53,788 bases of DNA, taken from contig NZ_ASXG01000138.1 in assembly GCF_000411975.1 (NCBI RefSeq), positions 1 through 53,788 on the forward strand, given 5' to 3'. The notes beneath the pieces were generated by a model that had not been told where the DNA came from, did no database searches, and saw only the letters and a list, made by a program, of their open reading frames with translations. Shown here one piece after another: positions 6,752 to 15,256 of the stretch. Position 1 is the stretch's first letter; every line of letters begins with the position of its first letter. Source of the stretch: Amycolatopsis orientalis DSM 43388 (GTDB lineage: Bacteria > Actinomycetota > Actinomycetes > Mycobacteriales > Pseudonocardiaceae). The position numbers and the translations under genes are program-made.

Positions 6752-7891
6752 ATGCGTTCCGCTGAGCTGCGTCCGCTGTACGCTGCCGGGTTCGTCACCG
6801 CGTTCGGGGCGCACAGCATCGCCGCCAGTCTCGGTGCGTACACCCACGGCGATTCCTTGCTGACGCTGGGATTGCTGCTCGCGGTCTACGACGGGGCCGA
6901 GGTCGTGCTCAAGCCGGTGTTCGGTTCGCTGGCCGACCGGATCGGGCCGCGGCCGGTGCTGCTCGGCGGGTTGCTGGCGTTCGCGGTCGCGTCGGCGGCG
7001 TTCGTCGTGGCGGGAAACCCGGCGGCGGTCGGGTTGGCGCGGTTCGGGCAGGGTGCGGCCGCGGCGGCCTTCTCGCCCGCGGCGGGGGCGTTGGTCGCGC
7101 GGTTGTCGCCGGCGAAACGGCAGGGCCGGGCGTTCGGCGGCTACGGCGCGTGGAAGAGCGTCGGGTACACAGCCGGCCCGTTGCTCGGCGGCGTGCTGAT
7201 CACGCTGGGCGGGTTTTCCTTGCTGTTCGGCACGCTTGCGGTGCTGGCCTTCGTGGTCGCCGCGTGGGCGGCGTTGGCGGTGCCCGCGCCGGAGCCCTTG
7301 CCGCGGCAGCGCCAGACCGTTCTCGATCTGGCCCGCCGGCTCGTCGAGCCCGGGTTCGTGCGGCCGACCGCGGTGCTGGCCGGGACGACCGGCGCGCTCG
7401 CGGTCGGGATCGGGTTCCTGCCGGTGCTCGGGGCGGCGAGCGGGCTGAGCACGGTGGCGACCGGCGCGGTGGTGTCGGTGCTGGCGTTGTGTTCCGCGCT
7501 GGTGCAGCCGTGGGCCGGACGGCTGCGGGACGCCGGGCGGATCCCCGACGGATGGGGGATGGCCGGCGGGCTGCTGCTGACCGCGGCGGGATTGGCATTG
7601 GGCGCGGTGGTGCCGGGGGTCGTGGGCGTGGTGGTCGCGGCGGTGGCGATCGGCGCCGGAGTCGGGGTGGCGACGCCGATCGGGTTCGCGCATCTGGCGG
7701 CTTCCGCGCCGAAGGAACGGCTCGGGCAGACGATGGGGGCGGCCGAGGTCGGCCGGGAACTGGGCGACGCTGGCGGTCCGCTGCTGGTCGGCGCGCTCGC
7801 GTCGGCGGCGACGCTGGGTGCGGGGTTCGGCGGGCTGGCGGTGGTGCTGGTGGCGGTCGGACTGCTCGTGGCTGGCTTCCGGAAGCCGTGA
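6752..7891 (+). CDS. MFS transporter (379 aa)
   Basis: About 12 hydrophobic helices span the protein. The major-facilitator loop 2-3 signature is clear at GSLADRIGPRPVLLGG (residues about 59-74), and a loop containing RLSPAKRQGRAFGGYGAWKSVG follows. This is the layout of drug/proton antiporter-like exporters. ATG at 6752 has AAGGG about 7 bases upstream. It follows the TetR-ChrB pair in the same direction and is probably co-regulated with them. The substrate is not evident. Confidence 0.85.
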   Translation: MRSAELRPLYAAGFVTAFGAHSIAASLGAYTHGDSLLTLGLLLAVYDGAEVVLKPVFGSLADRIGPRPVLLGGLLAFAVASAAFVVAGNPAAVGLARFGQGAAAAAFSPAAGALVARLSPAKRQGRAFGGYGAWKSVGYTAGPLLGGVLITLGGFSLLFGTLAVLAFVVAAWAALAVPAPEPLPRQRQTVLDLARRLVEPGFVRPTAVLAGTTGALAVGIGFLPVLGAASGLSTVATGAVVSVLALCSALVQPWAGRLRDAGRIPDGWGMAGGLLLTAAGLALGAVVPGVVGVVVAAVAIGAGVGVATPIGFAHLAASAPKERLGQTMGAAEVGRELGDAGGPLLVGALASAATLGAGFGGLAVVLVAVGLLVAGFRKP

Positions 7892-7922
7892 GGGGAATAA
7901 AAGCGCAGGGTTCCCCGCACGG
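7886..7922. terminator. Hairpin between convergent MFS and phospholipase genes
   Basis: CCGTGAGGGGAA (7886-7897) pairs with TTCCCCGCACGG (7911-7922) with one mismatch across a 13-base loop. It overlaps the MFS stop codon and lies just past the stop of the phospholipase gene, so it can serve both strands. Related hairpins lie at 19355 and 30394. Confidence 0.75.
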
Positions 7923-7926
7923 ACGG

Positions 7927-9990
7927 TCAGGCAGTCGCGATGGCCGGGTCGCTGGTGGACGCTCGGCCGGTTTCCGCGTGGCCCGCGAAGCGACGGATGT
8001 ACTGGCTGTCGTGGTCGGCTTTCACCGTGATGTCGTACCAGCCATGCGCCACGCCCCACTTCGGCACCGTGCGGGAAGCGCCCGGGGCGAGCAAGTAGCG
8101 GTAAGCCTTGTCCGGCGCGTATGCGTCAACGGCGGTGAAGGTGACCGTCCGGCTGGTCGGGTTCGTGAACGTCACGGTCACGTGGCCGGCGTCGTGCCGC
8201 GCGGTGACCTCCGGACCCAGCCCGCCGATCGTCCCGGCCTGTTCGCGGAGCCAGCCGTTCGGGCCGAAAACCGAGTACTGGTAACGATCTCCCGCGCCGC
8301 TGGGCAGCTGCCAGCTGTCGGTGACCGACTTGTGGCCCTCCACGGTGTAGGGCCACGGGCCGTCGGACCGCATCCGGGACGTCACGTGGAATCCGGCTCC
8401 GGCGTCGCCGAAGTTGGCGAAGGTGAAATGCATCCGGCCGCCGCGGGCTTCGGTGTCGGCTGCGAGGTCGTACGGCAGCGGGCGTGCTTTGCGGGTGCCG
8501 CGTTCCTGTTTGGGCAGCGAGCCGTTCGACGGGGGAACCGGATGGTAGGTCGGCGGGGTGTGGTGGTCGGCGGGCGGCCGGTACTCGTCGGTACTGGGCA
8601 GGGAAGGGATGCCGTGGTGCGCCCCGGTGAAGTCGAATGCCGAGGTGAGGTCTCCGCACACCGCGCGGCGCCACGGCGAGATGTTCGGGTTGTGCACGCC
8701 GAACCGCTTTTCCACGAACTGGATCAGCGAGGTGTGGTCGAACGTCTGCGAACAGACCCAGCCGCCGGTGCTCCACGGCGAGACGGCCAGCAGCGGCACG
8801 CGCGGGCCGAGTCCGTAAGGCATTCCGGTGGTGTACGACGCGGCCGCGCCGCCTTCGTACCATTCCCCGGCGACGCTCGCCGTCGATTTGCCCCACTTCG
8901 CGTCGCGCGGCGGATACGGCGGCACGACGTGGTCGAAGAAACCGTCGTTCTCGTCGTAAGTGATGAGCAGGACGGTTTTGCTCCACACTTCCGGATCGGC
9001 CGTGAGCGCGTCCAGCACGCCGGAGACATACCAGGCGCCGTAATTGGCCGGCCAGGCCGGATGTTCGCAGTACGCCTCCGGGGCGACGATCCAGGAAACC
9101 TGCGGCAGCCGGTTCGCCTTGACGTCCGCGGCGAGGTGGTCGAAGAAGCCGTCGCCGGCGGTGGCGCGGGTGCCGGTGCGCGCCTTGTCGTAGAGCGGCG
9201 TGCCCGGGGCCGATTTCTGGTACTGGGTCAGGTAAAGGAGCGAGTTGTCGCCGTAGTTGCCGATATACGGGTCTTTCGTCCAGCCCCAGCCGTGGTCCTT
9301 GTCGAGACCGTCGCCGACGTCCTGGTAGATTTTCCACGAAACCCCGGCCTTTTCCAGGATTTCCGGGAAACTGGTCCAGCCGTAGCCGGATTCTTCGTTG
9401 CCCAGCACCGGCCCGTTCCCGGAACCGTCGTTTCCGGTCCAGCCGGTGTACAGGTAGTACCGGTTCGGGTCGGTCGAGGACAGCATCGAGCAATGGTAGG
9501 CGTCGCACACGGTGAACGCGTCGGCGAGCGCGTAGTGGAACGGGATGTCCTTGCGCGTCAGATACGCCATCGTGGTGCGGGTTTTCGCCGGGATCCACCT
9601 GTCCCACCGGCCGGTGTTCCACGCGGCGTGCGTGCCGTTCCAGTCGTGGTTGAGGTCCTCGATGAAGGTCAGGCCCAGATTGTCCTCGGCGGGCCGGAAC
9701 GGCAGCGTCTCGGCGCCGCCGGAGTCGGCCTGGTGCCACGCGGGTTTCCCGCTCGGCAGCGAAACCGGGCGCGGGTCGCCGAAGCCGCGGACGCCGTTGA
9801 GGGTGCCGAAATAATGGTCGAACGACCGGTTTTCCTGCATCAGCACAACGACGTGCTCGACGTCCGCGATGGTGCCGGTGCGCACGGCGGCGGGCACCGA
9901 CGCCGCCCGTGCGATGCTCGCGGGCAGGGCGGTGCCGGCCGCGGTGGCCGCGGCCAGGTGCATGAATCTGCGACGGCTGACCGAGGACAT
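7927..9990 (-). CDS. Phosphocholine-type phospholipase C, Tat-exported (687 aa)
   Basis: The N-terminus SRRRFMHLAAATAAGTALP is a twin-arginine signal peptide ending near ARA (residue 29). The phosphoesterase domain of the PlcC/acid-phosphatase A superfamily follows: HVVVLMQENRSFDHYFGTL at about 46-64, STDPNRYYLYTGW, and TYDENDGFFDHVVPP further on. The C-terminal third contains the DUF756-type repeats usual in this family. The enzyme would hydrolyse phospholipids outside the cell, supplying phosphate or head groups. ATG at 9990 has AGGAGA 6 bases upstream. It is monocistronic and convergent with the MFS gene. No PHO box was recognised. Confidence 0.93.
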   Translation of the reverse strand: MSSVSRRRFMHLAAATAAGTALPASIARAASVPAAVRTGTIADVEHVVVLMQENRSFDHYFGTLNGVRGFGDPRPVSLPSGKPAWHQADSGGAETLPFRPAEDNLGLTFIEDLNHDWNGTHAAWNTGRWDRWIPAKTRTTMAYLTRKDIPFHYALADAFTVCDAYHCSMLSSTDPNRYYLYTGWTGNDGSGNGPVLGNEESGYGWTSFPEILEKAGVSWKIYQDVGDGLDKDHGWGWTKDPYIGNYGDNSLLYLTQYQKSAPGTPLYDKARTGTRATAGDGFFDHLAADVKANRLPQVSWIVAPEAYCEHPAWPANYGAWYVSGVLDALTADPEVWSKTVLLITYDENDGFFDHVVPPYPPRDAKWGKSTASVAGEWYEGGAAASYTTGMPYGLGPRVPLLAVSPWSTGGWVCSQTFDHTSLIQFVEKRFGVHNPNISPWRRAVCGDLTSAFDFTGAHHGIPSLPSTDEYRPPADHHTPPTYHPVPPSNGSLPKQERGTRKARPLPYDLAADTEARGGRMHFTFANFGDAGAGFHVTSRMRSDGPWPYTVEGHKSVTDSWQLPSGAGDRYQYSVFGPNGWLREQAGTIGGLGPEVTARHDAGHVTVTFTNPTSRTVTFTAVDAYAPDKAYRYLLAPGASRTVPKWGVAHGWYDITVKADHDSQYIRRFAGHAETGRASTSDPAIATA

Positions 9991-10062
9991 CGGTGTCTCC
10001 TGGAAAAGTCGGGGACAGTGCGCGGACGCGTTCGGGAATTTCCCACCGGGAAAGCCGGATGA

Positions 10063-10092
10063 ATCATCGACGGATGATCGGCGCGCTGTCAA
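10063..10092 (-). promoter_or_regulatory. Promoter and dyad upstream of the phospholipase C gene
   Basis: On the minus strand TTGACA (10092-10087) is followed after 18 bases by GATGAT (10068-10063). A perfect dyad, ATCATC-GACG-GATGAT at 10063-10078, covers the -10 region. This arrangement suits a regulator that blocks the promoter. Which protein binds is unknown. Confidence 0.5.
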
Positions 10093-10125
10093 CCGCCGGC
10101 CCGGATGGCGCCCGTTCGTACTGCG

Positions 10126-11091
10126 TCACAGCCGGTTCGCTGCCTGTTTCACCGTTTTGATCACCGGTGCCGTTTCCACGTGGGTGACCGCGGGGAGCGC
10201 GGCGACGCTGGTGGTGAGGTAGCGGTAGAGCTCTTGGTGGCTGGCGCACACCACGGTCGCGTACAGGTTGGTCGGGCCGGTGGTCGCGGCGGCGTAGGCG
10301 ACCTCCGGGTGCGCGGCCAGCGCGAGGCCGGTTTCTTCCATCGCCGCCGGCGCGACCGAAAGCCACAGCAGAGTCCGGATTCCCTTGCCGTACAACCGCC
10401 AGTCGAGGTCGAGGTCGAAGTACAGCACGTCCCGTTCGCGCAGTTCCGCCATGCGGCGGCGGACGGTGGTCGGGGACCAGCCGGTCGCGGCGGCGAGCTG
10501 TTCGAACCCGGCGCGGCCGTCCTCGGCGAGCGCGGCGAGGAGCTTGCGGTCGCCGTCGTCGAGCGTCGCCGGTCCAGGTCGGAGGGGAAGCGGCGGCGGG
10601 CGCAGCCGGGCCACGGCGGCCTCGTCCAGCGTGCCGATTTTGGCGACCACGCTGTCGGAGCCGCCGTAGAAGGCGTGCAGCACCGAATGTGCGGTGACGC
10701 CTTCGACCCGTGGCGTGCGGGGGAGTTTGGCCAGCAGCAACGCTTCGCTGTCCGCGGCGTTTTCGAGGCGGACGGTGCAGGTGATCTCGGTGCCGCCGGA
10801 CGTCAGGCTCACCCAAGCGGTGTCCGGCCGCCGCGCGAGCGCCTCGGCGACCGCTCCCGCGGCGGCAGGCGCGCACCGGATCCGCAGGAACCATTGCACC
10901 GCACCCAAAGCGGCCTCGTTGACCGCGCCGATGACCCGGACCGCTCCAGTCGACCGGAGCCGGGCGTAGCGGCGGGCGGCGGTGCGATCCGACACGCCGA
11001 GCGCTTCGGTGATCGCGCTGAACGAAGCCCGGGGGTCGATTTGCAGGGCGTGCACGAGCTGGCGGTCGAGATGATCGTAGTCGGAATCCAC
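10126..11091 (-). CDS. Lrp/AsnC-family regulator with two tandem modules (321 aa)
   Basis: Two complete Lrp units are fused. The first HTH is LDRQLVHALQIDPRASFSAI, then LGVSDRTAARRYARLRSTG (residues about 7-46). The second is LDDGDRKLLAALAEDGRAGFEQL, then WSPTTVRRRMAELRERDVL (about 168-212). Each is followed by a RAM ligand domain. Double-module Lrp proteins are common in actinomycetes and roughly twice the usual 150 residues. The start is taken as GTG at 11091. The purine-rich GGGAAG just before it is closer than ideal, so the start is uncertain. It is divergent from the flavin hydroxylase gene across 112 bases. Confidence 0.87.
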   Translation of the reverse strand: MDSDYDHLDRQLVHALQIDPRASFSAITEALGVSDRTAARRYARLRSTGAVRVIGAVNEAALGAVQWFLRIRCAPAAAGAVAEALARRPDTAWVSLTSGGTEITCTVRLENAADSEALLLAKLPRTPRVEGVTAHSVLHAFYGGSDSVVAKIGTLDEAAVARLRPPPLPLRPGPATLDDGDRKLLAALAEDGRAGFEQLAAATGWSPTTVRRRMAELRERDVLYFDLDLDWRLYGKGIRTLLWLSVAPAAMEETGLALAAHPEVAYAAATTGPTNLYATVVCASHQELYRYLTTSVAALPAVTHVETAPVIKTVKQAANRL

Positions 11092-11203
11092 CTTCCCGAG
11101 GGTACAGCTGTCGGAATCCGCCGAAGTCGAGTCGCTTTCTGGTTCGCGACCACTGCCGGACGGAGAGTCGGTTCCGAACTTGCCGACCCAGGAGGGGGAG
11201 ATC

Positions 11204-12601
11204 ATGACTGCAGAGGTGCTCGTCGTCGGTGCCGGTCCGACCGGGATGACGACGGCGAACGAACTCCGGCTCGCCGGAGTGTCCTGCGTGCTGGCGGACC
11301 GGCTGCCGCGGGCCAGCGAACTGTCCAAGGCCGGCGGGCTGCAGTCCCGCACGCAGGAGGCGCTCGATCAGCGCGGGCTGCTCGAACCGTTGCTGGCCAC
11401 CGGCGATTATCCGGTCACCACCGCGCATTTCGCGGGCACTCCGCTGCCGCTGGTCCGCGGCCGGCACCGGTTCCCGTGGCGGTCGCTGCCCCAGGTGATG
11501 CTCGAAGGGTTCCTGGAGAAACACCTTGCCGCCCAAGGAGTCCACGTCCGCCGGAACCACGAACTGGTCGGGCTGGAACAGGACGAGGACGGCGTCACCG
11601 GGAACTTCGCCGACGGCACCGCGATCCGGGCACAGTACCTGGTTGCCGCCGACGGCGGGCGGAGCACGGTCCGGAAGCTGCTGGGCGCGGAGTTCTCCGG
11701 CCGTCCCGGGACGGCGACCACGGTGGCCGCCGATGTCCGGTTGAGCGCCGAGGTCCCGATGCACACCATCACGCCGGAGGGCTACCGCGCGCAGGTGTTC
11801 CCGCTCGGCGTCGACGCCGAAGGGCGGCCGCTGCGCCGTCTCGTGCTCGGCGGGCCTGGCTGGTCGCTGGAACGGGAGGTCCCGGTCACCGAGGACGAGA
11901 TCCGCGCCGGGCTGAAGACGGTCTTCGGCGACCGCGTCGAACTGATCGAACTCCGTTACGCGCGCCGGATCACGAACGCCGCGTTGCAAGCCGCGCAGTA
12001 CCGGCACGGCCGGGTATTCCTCGCCGGCGACGCCGCGCACGTGCACCTTCCCCTTGGCGCGCAAGGCATGAACGCCGGCATCCAGGACGCGATGAACCTC
12101 GGCTGGAAGCTCGCTGCCGCGGTGCGCGGCACCGCGCCCGAGGGGCTGCTCGACAGCTATCACGCGGAACGGCATCCCGTCGGCGCGGCGGTGCTGCGCA
12201 ATGTCCAAGCGCAGTCGCTGCTTCTCGACGACGGCCCTGATTCGGCCGCGGCGCGATCGTTGTTCGCCGAACTGGTGCGCTTGCCCGAAGTCCAGTACTT
12301 GCTGGACGACATGCTGTCCGGCATGGGTTTCCGCTACGCCATGCCCGGCAGCGAGGGCCATCCGCTGGTAGGGCTGCCCGCGCGCGATCTCGGTTCGCGG
12401 CTGCGGGCCGGACGCGGTGTTCTCGTGGATCCCGAACGGCGCTTCGGACCTCTCGCCGCGCGGTGGGCGGACCGGATCGACCGCGTTGAGACAGGTGCCG
12501 AGGCGATGCTCGTCCGTCCGGACGGATACGTCGCGTGGGCCGGCGCTCCGGACGGGCTGGAGCCAGCGATTCGCCAGTGGTTCGGCGCGCCGGTGGGCTA
12601 G
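11204..12601 (+). CDS. FAD-dependent aromatic hydroxylase, class A (465 aa)
   Basis: The dinucleotide-binding motif VLVVGAGPTGMTTANELRLAG is at residues 5-25. The mid DG region reads YLVAADGGRSTVRKLLG, and the second FAD motif is GRVFLAGDAAHVHLPLGAQG with D276. This is the PgaE/RdmE/TfdB group that hydroxylates polyketide or phenolic rings using NAD(P)H and oxygen. ATG at 11204 is preceded by GGAGGGGG. It overlaps no gene but is followed after one base by a methyltransferase, suggesting hydroxylation then methylation. The divergent Lrp-like regulator is the likely controller. The substrate is unknown. Confidence 0.9.
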   Translation: MTAEVLVVGAGPTGMTTANELRLAGVSCVLADRLPRASELSKAGGLQSRTQEALDQRGLLEPLLATGDYPVTTAHFAGTPLPLVRGRHRFPWRSLPQVMLEGFLEKHLAAQGVHVRRNHELVGLEQDEDGVTGNFADGTAIRAQYLVAADGGRSTVRKLLGAEFSGRPGTATTVAADVRLSAEVPMHTITPEGYRAQVFPLGVDAEGRPLRRLVLGGPGWSLEREVPVTEDEIRAGLKTVFGDRVELIELRYARRITNAALQAAQYRHGRVFLAGDAAHVHLPLGAQGMNAGIQDAMNLGWKLAAAVRGTAPEGLLDSYHAERHPVGAAVLRNVQAQSLLLDDGPDSAAARSLFAELVRLPEVQYLLDDMLSGMGFRYAMPGSEGHPLVGLPARDLGSRLRAGRGVLVDPERRFGPLAARWADRIDRVETGAEAMLVRPDGYVAWAGAPDGLEPAIRQWFGAPVG

Positions 12602-12602
12602 C

Positions 12603-13256
12603 GTGGCCGTTGTGCAGACCTGGCTGACCGATACCCGCACTTCGTACGACACCGTCGCCGCCAGCTACGCCGACCGATTGCGCGATTCGATCGCCGAAAG
12701 CCCGTCTCTGCGGATGACCTTGGGGTTGTTCGCCTCGCTGGTGCGCGAACCCGGCCCGGTCGCCGATGTCGGCTGCGGCACCGGGCACGTCACCGCGCAC
12801 CTGAACGGCCTTGGCCTGGACGCGTTCGGCCTCGATCTCTCGCCGGGCATGATCGAGGTGGCGCGGCGCGACCACCCGGGGACGCGGTTCGCGGTCGGCT
12901 CGATGACCGCGCTCCCGCTGCCCGACGCTTCGGTGGCCGGGCTGCTGTCCTGGTGGTCGCTGATCCACGTCCCGGACGAGGAGGTGCCGACCGCGCTCGG
13001 CCAGTTCCATCGCGTGCTGCGGCCGGGAGCGCCGGTCGCGATCGGGTTTCACGTCGGCGACGTGGCCCGGGTGAAAACGCGGGGCTACGGCGGGCATCCG
13101 ATGCGGGTGCACGTCCACCGCCGCCGTCCCGCGCAGGTGTCGGAGTGGTTGCGCGAGGCGGGATTCACCGTCGAGGCGGAGTGGGTGGAGAGGCTGGACA
13201 GCGAGGTGCCGCAAGCGGTGGTCTACGCCCGCCGCCCGGCCGGACCGGTCAGCTGA
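12603..13256 (+). CDS. Class I SAM-dependent methyltransferase (217 aa)
   Basis: Motif I VADVGCGTGHVTAHL lies at about residues 52-66, followed by GLDLSPGMIEVAR and an FHRVLRPGAPVAIGFHVGD segment, the standard methyltransferase-11 fold. The GTG at 12603 lies one base after the hydroxylase stop; an in-frame GTG at 12612 is an alternative. The tight spacing implies co-transcription and probably a joint tailoring role. The last 8 bases overlap the convergent SRPBCC gene. Confidence 0.82.
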   Translation: MAVVQTWLTDTRTSYDTVAASYADRLRDSIAESPSLRMTLGLFASLVREPGPVADVGCGTGHVTAHLNGLGLDAFGLDLSPGMIEVARRDHPGTRFAVGSMTALPLPDASVAGLLSWWSLIHVPDEEVPTALGQFHRVLRPGAPVAIGFHVGDVARVKTRGYGGHPMRVHVHRRRPAQVSEWLREAGFTVEAEWVERLDSEVPQAVVYARRPAGPVS

Positions 13257-13653
13257 AGTCCAGCTTCGCCAGCCGCGGCAGCACCACGTCCCGCCAGCCC
13301 GGGCCCATCCGCTCGCACGCGCCGGCCTGGCGTTTGTCGTCGAGGTCGAAGCCGGAGTGGTTCAGCAGGAGCCGGGTACCCTGGCCCTCGGCGACGAGCG
13401 TCCAGGTGAGGGTCCAGTCGCCGTTGAAGGTGTAGACGAACTTCGACGGCGGCTCGGATTCGACGACACGGCACGGGATCGAGCCGAATCCGGGCATTTC
13501 CAGGCGGAACTCGTGTCCGACGTCCGGGCCGATGTCGCCGGGCGCCCACCACTTCGCGTGCAGTTCGGGATCGGTGAGCGCGCGCCAGACCTTTTCCGGC
13601 GCGGCGGCGATGAACTGGTCGACCGAGACACTGCCGGTCCGGGCGTACGTCAC
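13249..13653 (-). CDS. SRPBCC (AHSA1-like) protein (134 aa)
   Basis: The pattern SVDQFIAAAPEKVWRALTDPELHAKWWAPGD is the AHSA1/START-type helix-grip domain, a hydrophobic-ligand-binding fold. The C-terminus ends GPGWRDVVLPRLAKLDFS. The GTG at 13653 has GAGGAGGAAA upstream and overlaps the arsR stop as GTGA, so the two are translationally coupled. ArsR-SRPBCC pairs are a recurrent module whose ligand is usually unknown. Confidence 0.87.
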   Translation of the reverse strand: MTYARTGSVSVDQFIAAAPEKVWRALTDPELHAKWWAPGDIGPDVGHEFRLEMPGFGSIPCRVVESEPPSKFVYTFNGDWTLTWTLVAEGQGTRLLLNHSGFDLDDKRQAGACERMGPGWRDVVLPRLAKLDFS

Positions 13654-13967
13654 GGGGTTTCCTCCTCGTTTTCCAGCAGGTCGGCCATGCTGCGCAGGCG
13701 GCCGCGCCAGAACCGCTCGAACGGGTGCAGCCATTCGCCGACCTGCTCCAGCGGGTCGCCGCACAGATGGTAAAAGCGTTGCCGCCCCACGGGTTCGTCG
13801 CGGACCAGCGCGGCGTCCCGCAGCACCTTGAGATGCTCGGCGACCGCCGGGCGGCTCAGCTCGAACCGCGCCGCGAGGTCGCCCGCCGTGCACGGGCCGT
13901 CCGCCAGGATCTCGAGCAGCCGCCGCCGGACGGGACTGGCGAGAGCGAGGAAGACGTCGTCGGGCAT
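13650..13967 (-). CDS. ArsR-family transcriptional regulator (105 aa)
   Basis: The winged HTH is clear: LASPVRRRLLEILADGPCTAGDLAARF, then LSRPAVAEHLKVLRDAALVRDEPVGRQRFYHL (residues 9-68). The CxC metal site of metal-sensing ArsR proteins is absent, as in the SRPBCC-linked subgroup. ATG at 13967 lies about 7 bases after a predicted -10 box, so the mRNA is probably leaderless. A dyad sits between the promoter elements, implying autorepression. Confidence 0.9.
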   Translation of the reverse strand: MPDDVFLALASPVRRRLLEILADGPCTAGDLAARFELSRPAVAEHLKVLRDAALVRDEPVGRQRFYHLCGDPLEQVGEWLHPFERFWRGRLRSMADLLENEEETP

Positions 13968-13973
13968 GACGCT

Positions 13974-14003
13974 ACGTTACGTCGGAAGTTTCCGACATGT
14001 CAA
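13974..14003 (-). promoter_or_regulatory. arsR promoter with operator in the spacer
   Basis: On the minus strand TTGACA (14003-13998) and TAACGT (13979-13974) are separated by 18 bases. The spacer holds a perfect dyad with 7-base arms, GTCGGAA-GT-TTCCGAC (13981-13996). A repressor bound here would block RNA polymerase directly. The transcript would begin at or next to the ATG. Confidence 0.75.
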
Positions 14004-14105
14004 CCGGCCCGGTCTTCGTGAGCGGCGATGCCGGTTTTTCTCGGAGCAGCCGCTCCCGGCACGCAACCGCCCGGTGCCGAATTCGGCCAGCGGTCAGGAA
14101 AACCG

Positions 14106-15191
14106 TCAGCTGACCGTCAGGACCGCGCTCCGCAGGGCGCGCACGGCATCGGCGCGCGCCCCGGTCAGTTCGGGGGAGTCGGTCGCGTGCGGGGCACGCA
14201 AGGGGACGTTGCGCGGCATTCGCGCGAAATGGTCGGACACCACCTCGAGCACGGCGGGACCCCAGGGGCCGCCCAGTACGACGAGTTCCGGATCGGACAC
14301 GGTGACCAAGGCCAGGAGCACGCCGCAGATCGCTTCGGCGAGCGTGTCGAGGACGTCGTCGGACGCGAGCGCGGTGCGGAGGGCGGCCACGTCGATCGTG
14401 GTCGAGTCCGGTTGGCGTACCCCGAGCTCAGCGAAGACGTCGATGAACGCCATTGCCCGGCCGCCTGGGCCACGGGTGAGGACGTGCGCGATTTCCCCGG
14501 CGAAACCGGCGTGTCCCCGCCGCACCTCGCCGTCGGAGACGACCGCGCAGCCGAGTCCTTCGCCGAGGAAGAGGTAGGCGAAATCGTCGGCGGCCTGTTC
14601 GGTGCGGGCGGCCCAGTTCACGTCATTGTCCACTGTGACCGGTCCCGCGACGTGCGGAGCCAGCACGTCGGCGGGGGAGAGTTCCCCGAGCAGGAACGGG
14701 GAATCGGGCAGGTGGACCAGTTTCCCGGTAGCCCGGTCGACCGGATCGGCGGCGCTCACGACCGCGAGCCGGAGCGGTCCCGCGTCCGCCGCGGCCCGGG
14801 CGGCGGCCTTGCGCAGCGCCTGCGCGACTTTCCGCGGACGCACCGGGCGGCCGAGGTCTTCGACGTGCCGGGCGCGCACCTCGCCGAAGACGTCGACGGC
14901 TTCGGCGACCGCGCCGTCGTGGCCGATGCTCACCACCAGCGCCGTGCCGAGGTTGTCGGCCAGTGCGTAATACGTGCCGACGCGGCCGCGGCCGGTGGTG
15001 CGTCTGCCGGTGTCGCGCAGCAGGCCGGCCTCGGCGAGCCGGGCCACGCTGTCGCCGACCGCGGGCTTGGAAATGCCGGTGCGGGCGGCGATTTGCGCGC
15101 GCGTCAGCTGCCGTTCGGCCAGCAGCGCCCGCAGCACGTGCTCGTCGGTCAGCGACCGGAGCAGGTCGAGGGAGGGCTTGGCCGGGGTCAC
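14106..15191 (-). CDS. ROK-family transcriptional regulator (361 aa)
   Basis: A winged HTH occupies residues about 8-65 (LTRAQIAARTGISKPAVGDSVARLAEAGLL). A ROK (sugar-kinase-like) domain follows with VDNDVNWAARTEQ and VVLGGPWG. The Cys-rich zinc motif of classical ROK proteins (CxCGxxGC) is missing after GHAGFAGEIAHVLTRG. This suggests altered sugar sensing and probably no kinase activity. GTG at 15191 is the start. It is divergent from the DUF1479 dioxygenase gene, with two inverted repeats in the 100-base spacer. Confidence 0.88.
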   Translation of the reverse strand: MTPAKPSLDLLRSLTDEHVLRALLAERQLTRAQIAARTGISKPAVGDSVARLAEAGLLRDTGRRTTGRGRVGTYYALADNLGTALVVSIGHDGAVAEAVDVFGEVRARHVEDLGRPVRPRKVAQALRKAAARAAADAGPLRLAVVSAADPVDRATGKLVHLPDSPFLLGELSPADVLAPHVAGPVTVDNDVNWAARTEQAADDFAYLFLGEGLGCAVVSDGEVRRGHAGFAGEIAHVLTRGPGGRAMAFIDVFAELGVRQPDSTTIDVAALRTALASDDVLDTLAEAICGVLLALVTVSDPELVVLGGPWGPAVLEVVSDHFARMPRNVPLRAPHATDSPELTGARADAVRALRSAVLTVS

Positions 15192-15202
15192 CGGCGCGAG
15201 TC

Positions 15203-15239
15203 TAGCCGATTTAGTCAGGAGTGTTGCCTGAATCGGCTA
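15203..15239. promoter_or_regulatory. Inverted repeat in the ROK/DUF1479 spacer
   Basis: TAGCCGATTTAGTCAGG (15203-15219) faces CCTGAATCGGCTA (15227-15239). The arms match except for a 3-base bulge. The outer 8 bases, TAGCCGAT and ATCGGCTA, are perfect. It is a probable ROK operator lying just upstream of the ROK gene start. Confidence 0.6.
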
Positions 15240-15256
15240 CGGCGCCTTACCGTCGA

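Noticed and set aside
6059..7891. A chromate-resistance (chrBA) operon
   Set aside because: No ChrA transporter is present and the ChrB-like protein is short. The link to chromate is therefore not claimed.
7150..10062. A 970-codon open frame opposite the phospholipase C gene
   Set aside because: It has no recognisable domain, and the minus strand encodes a complete phospholipase with a Tat signal.
10064..12652. An 862-codon open frame opposite the Lrp and hydroxylase genes
   Set aside because: It shows shuffled Arg/Pro/Gly-rich sequence, while both sense genes carry full motifs.
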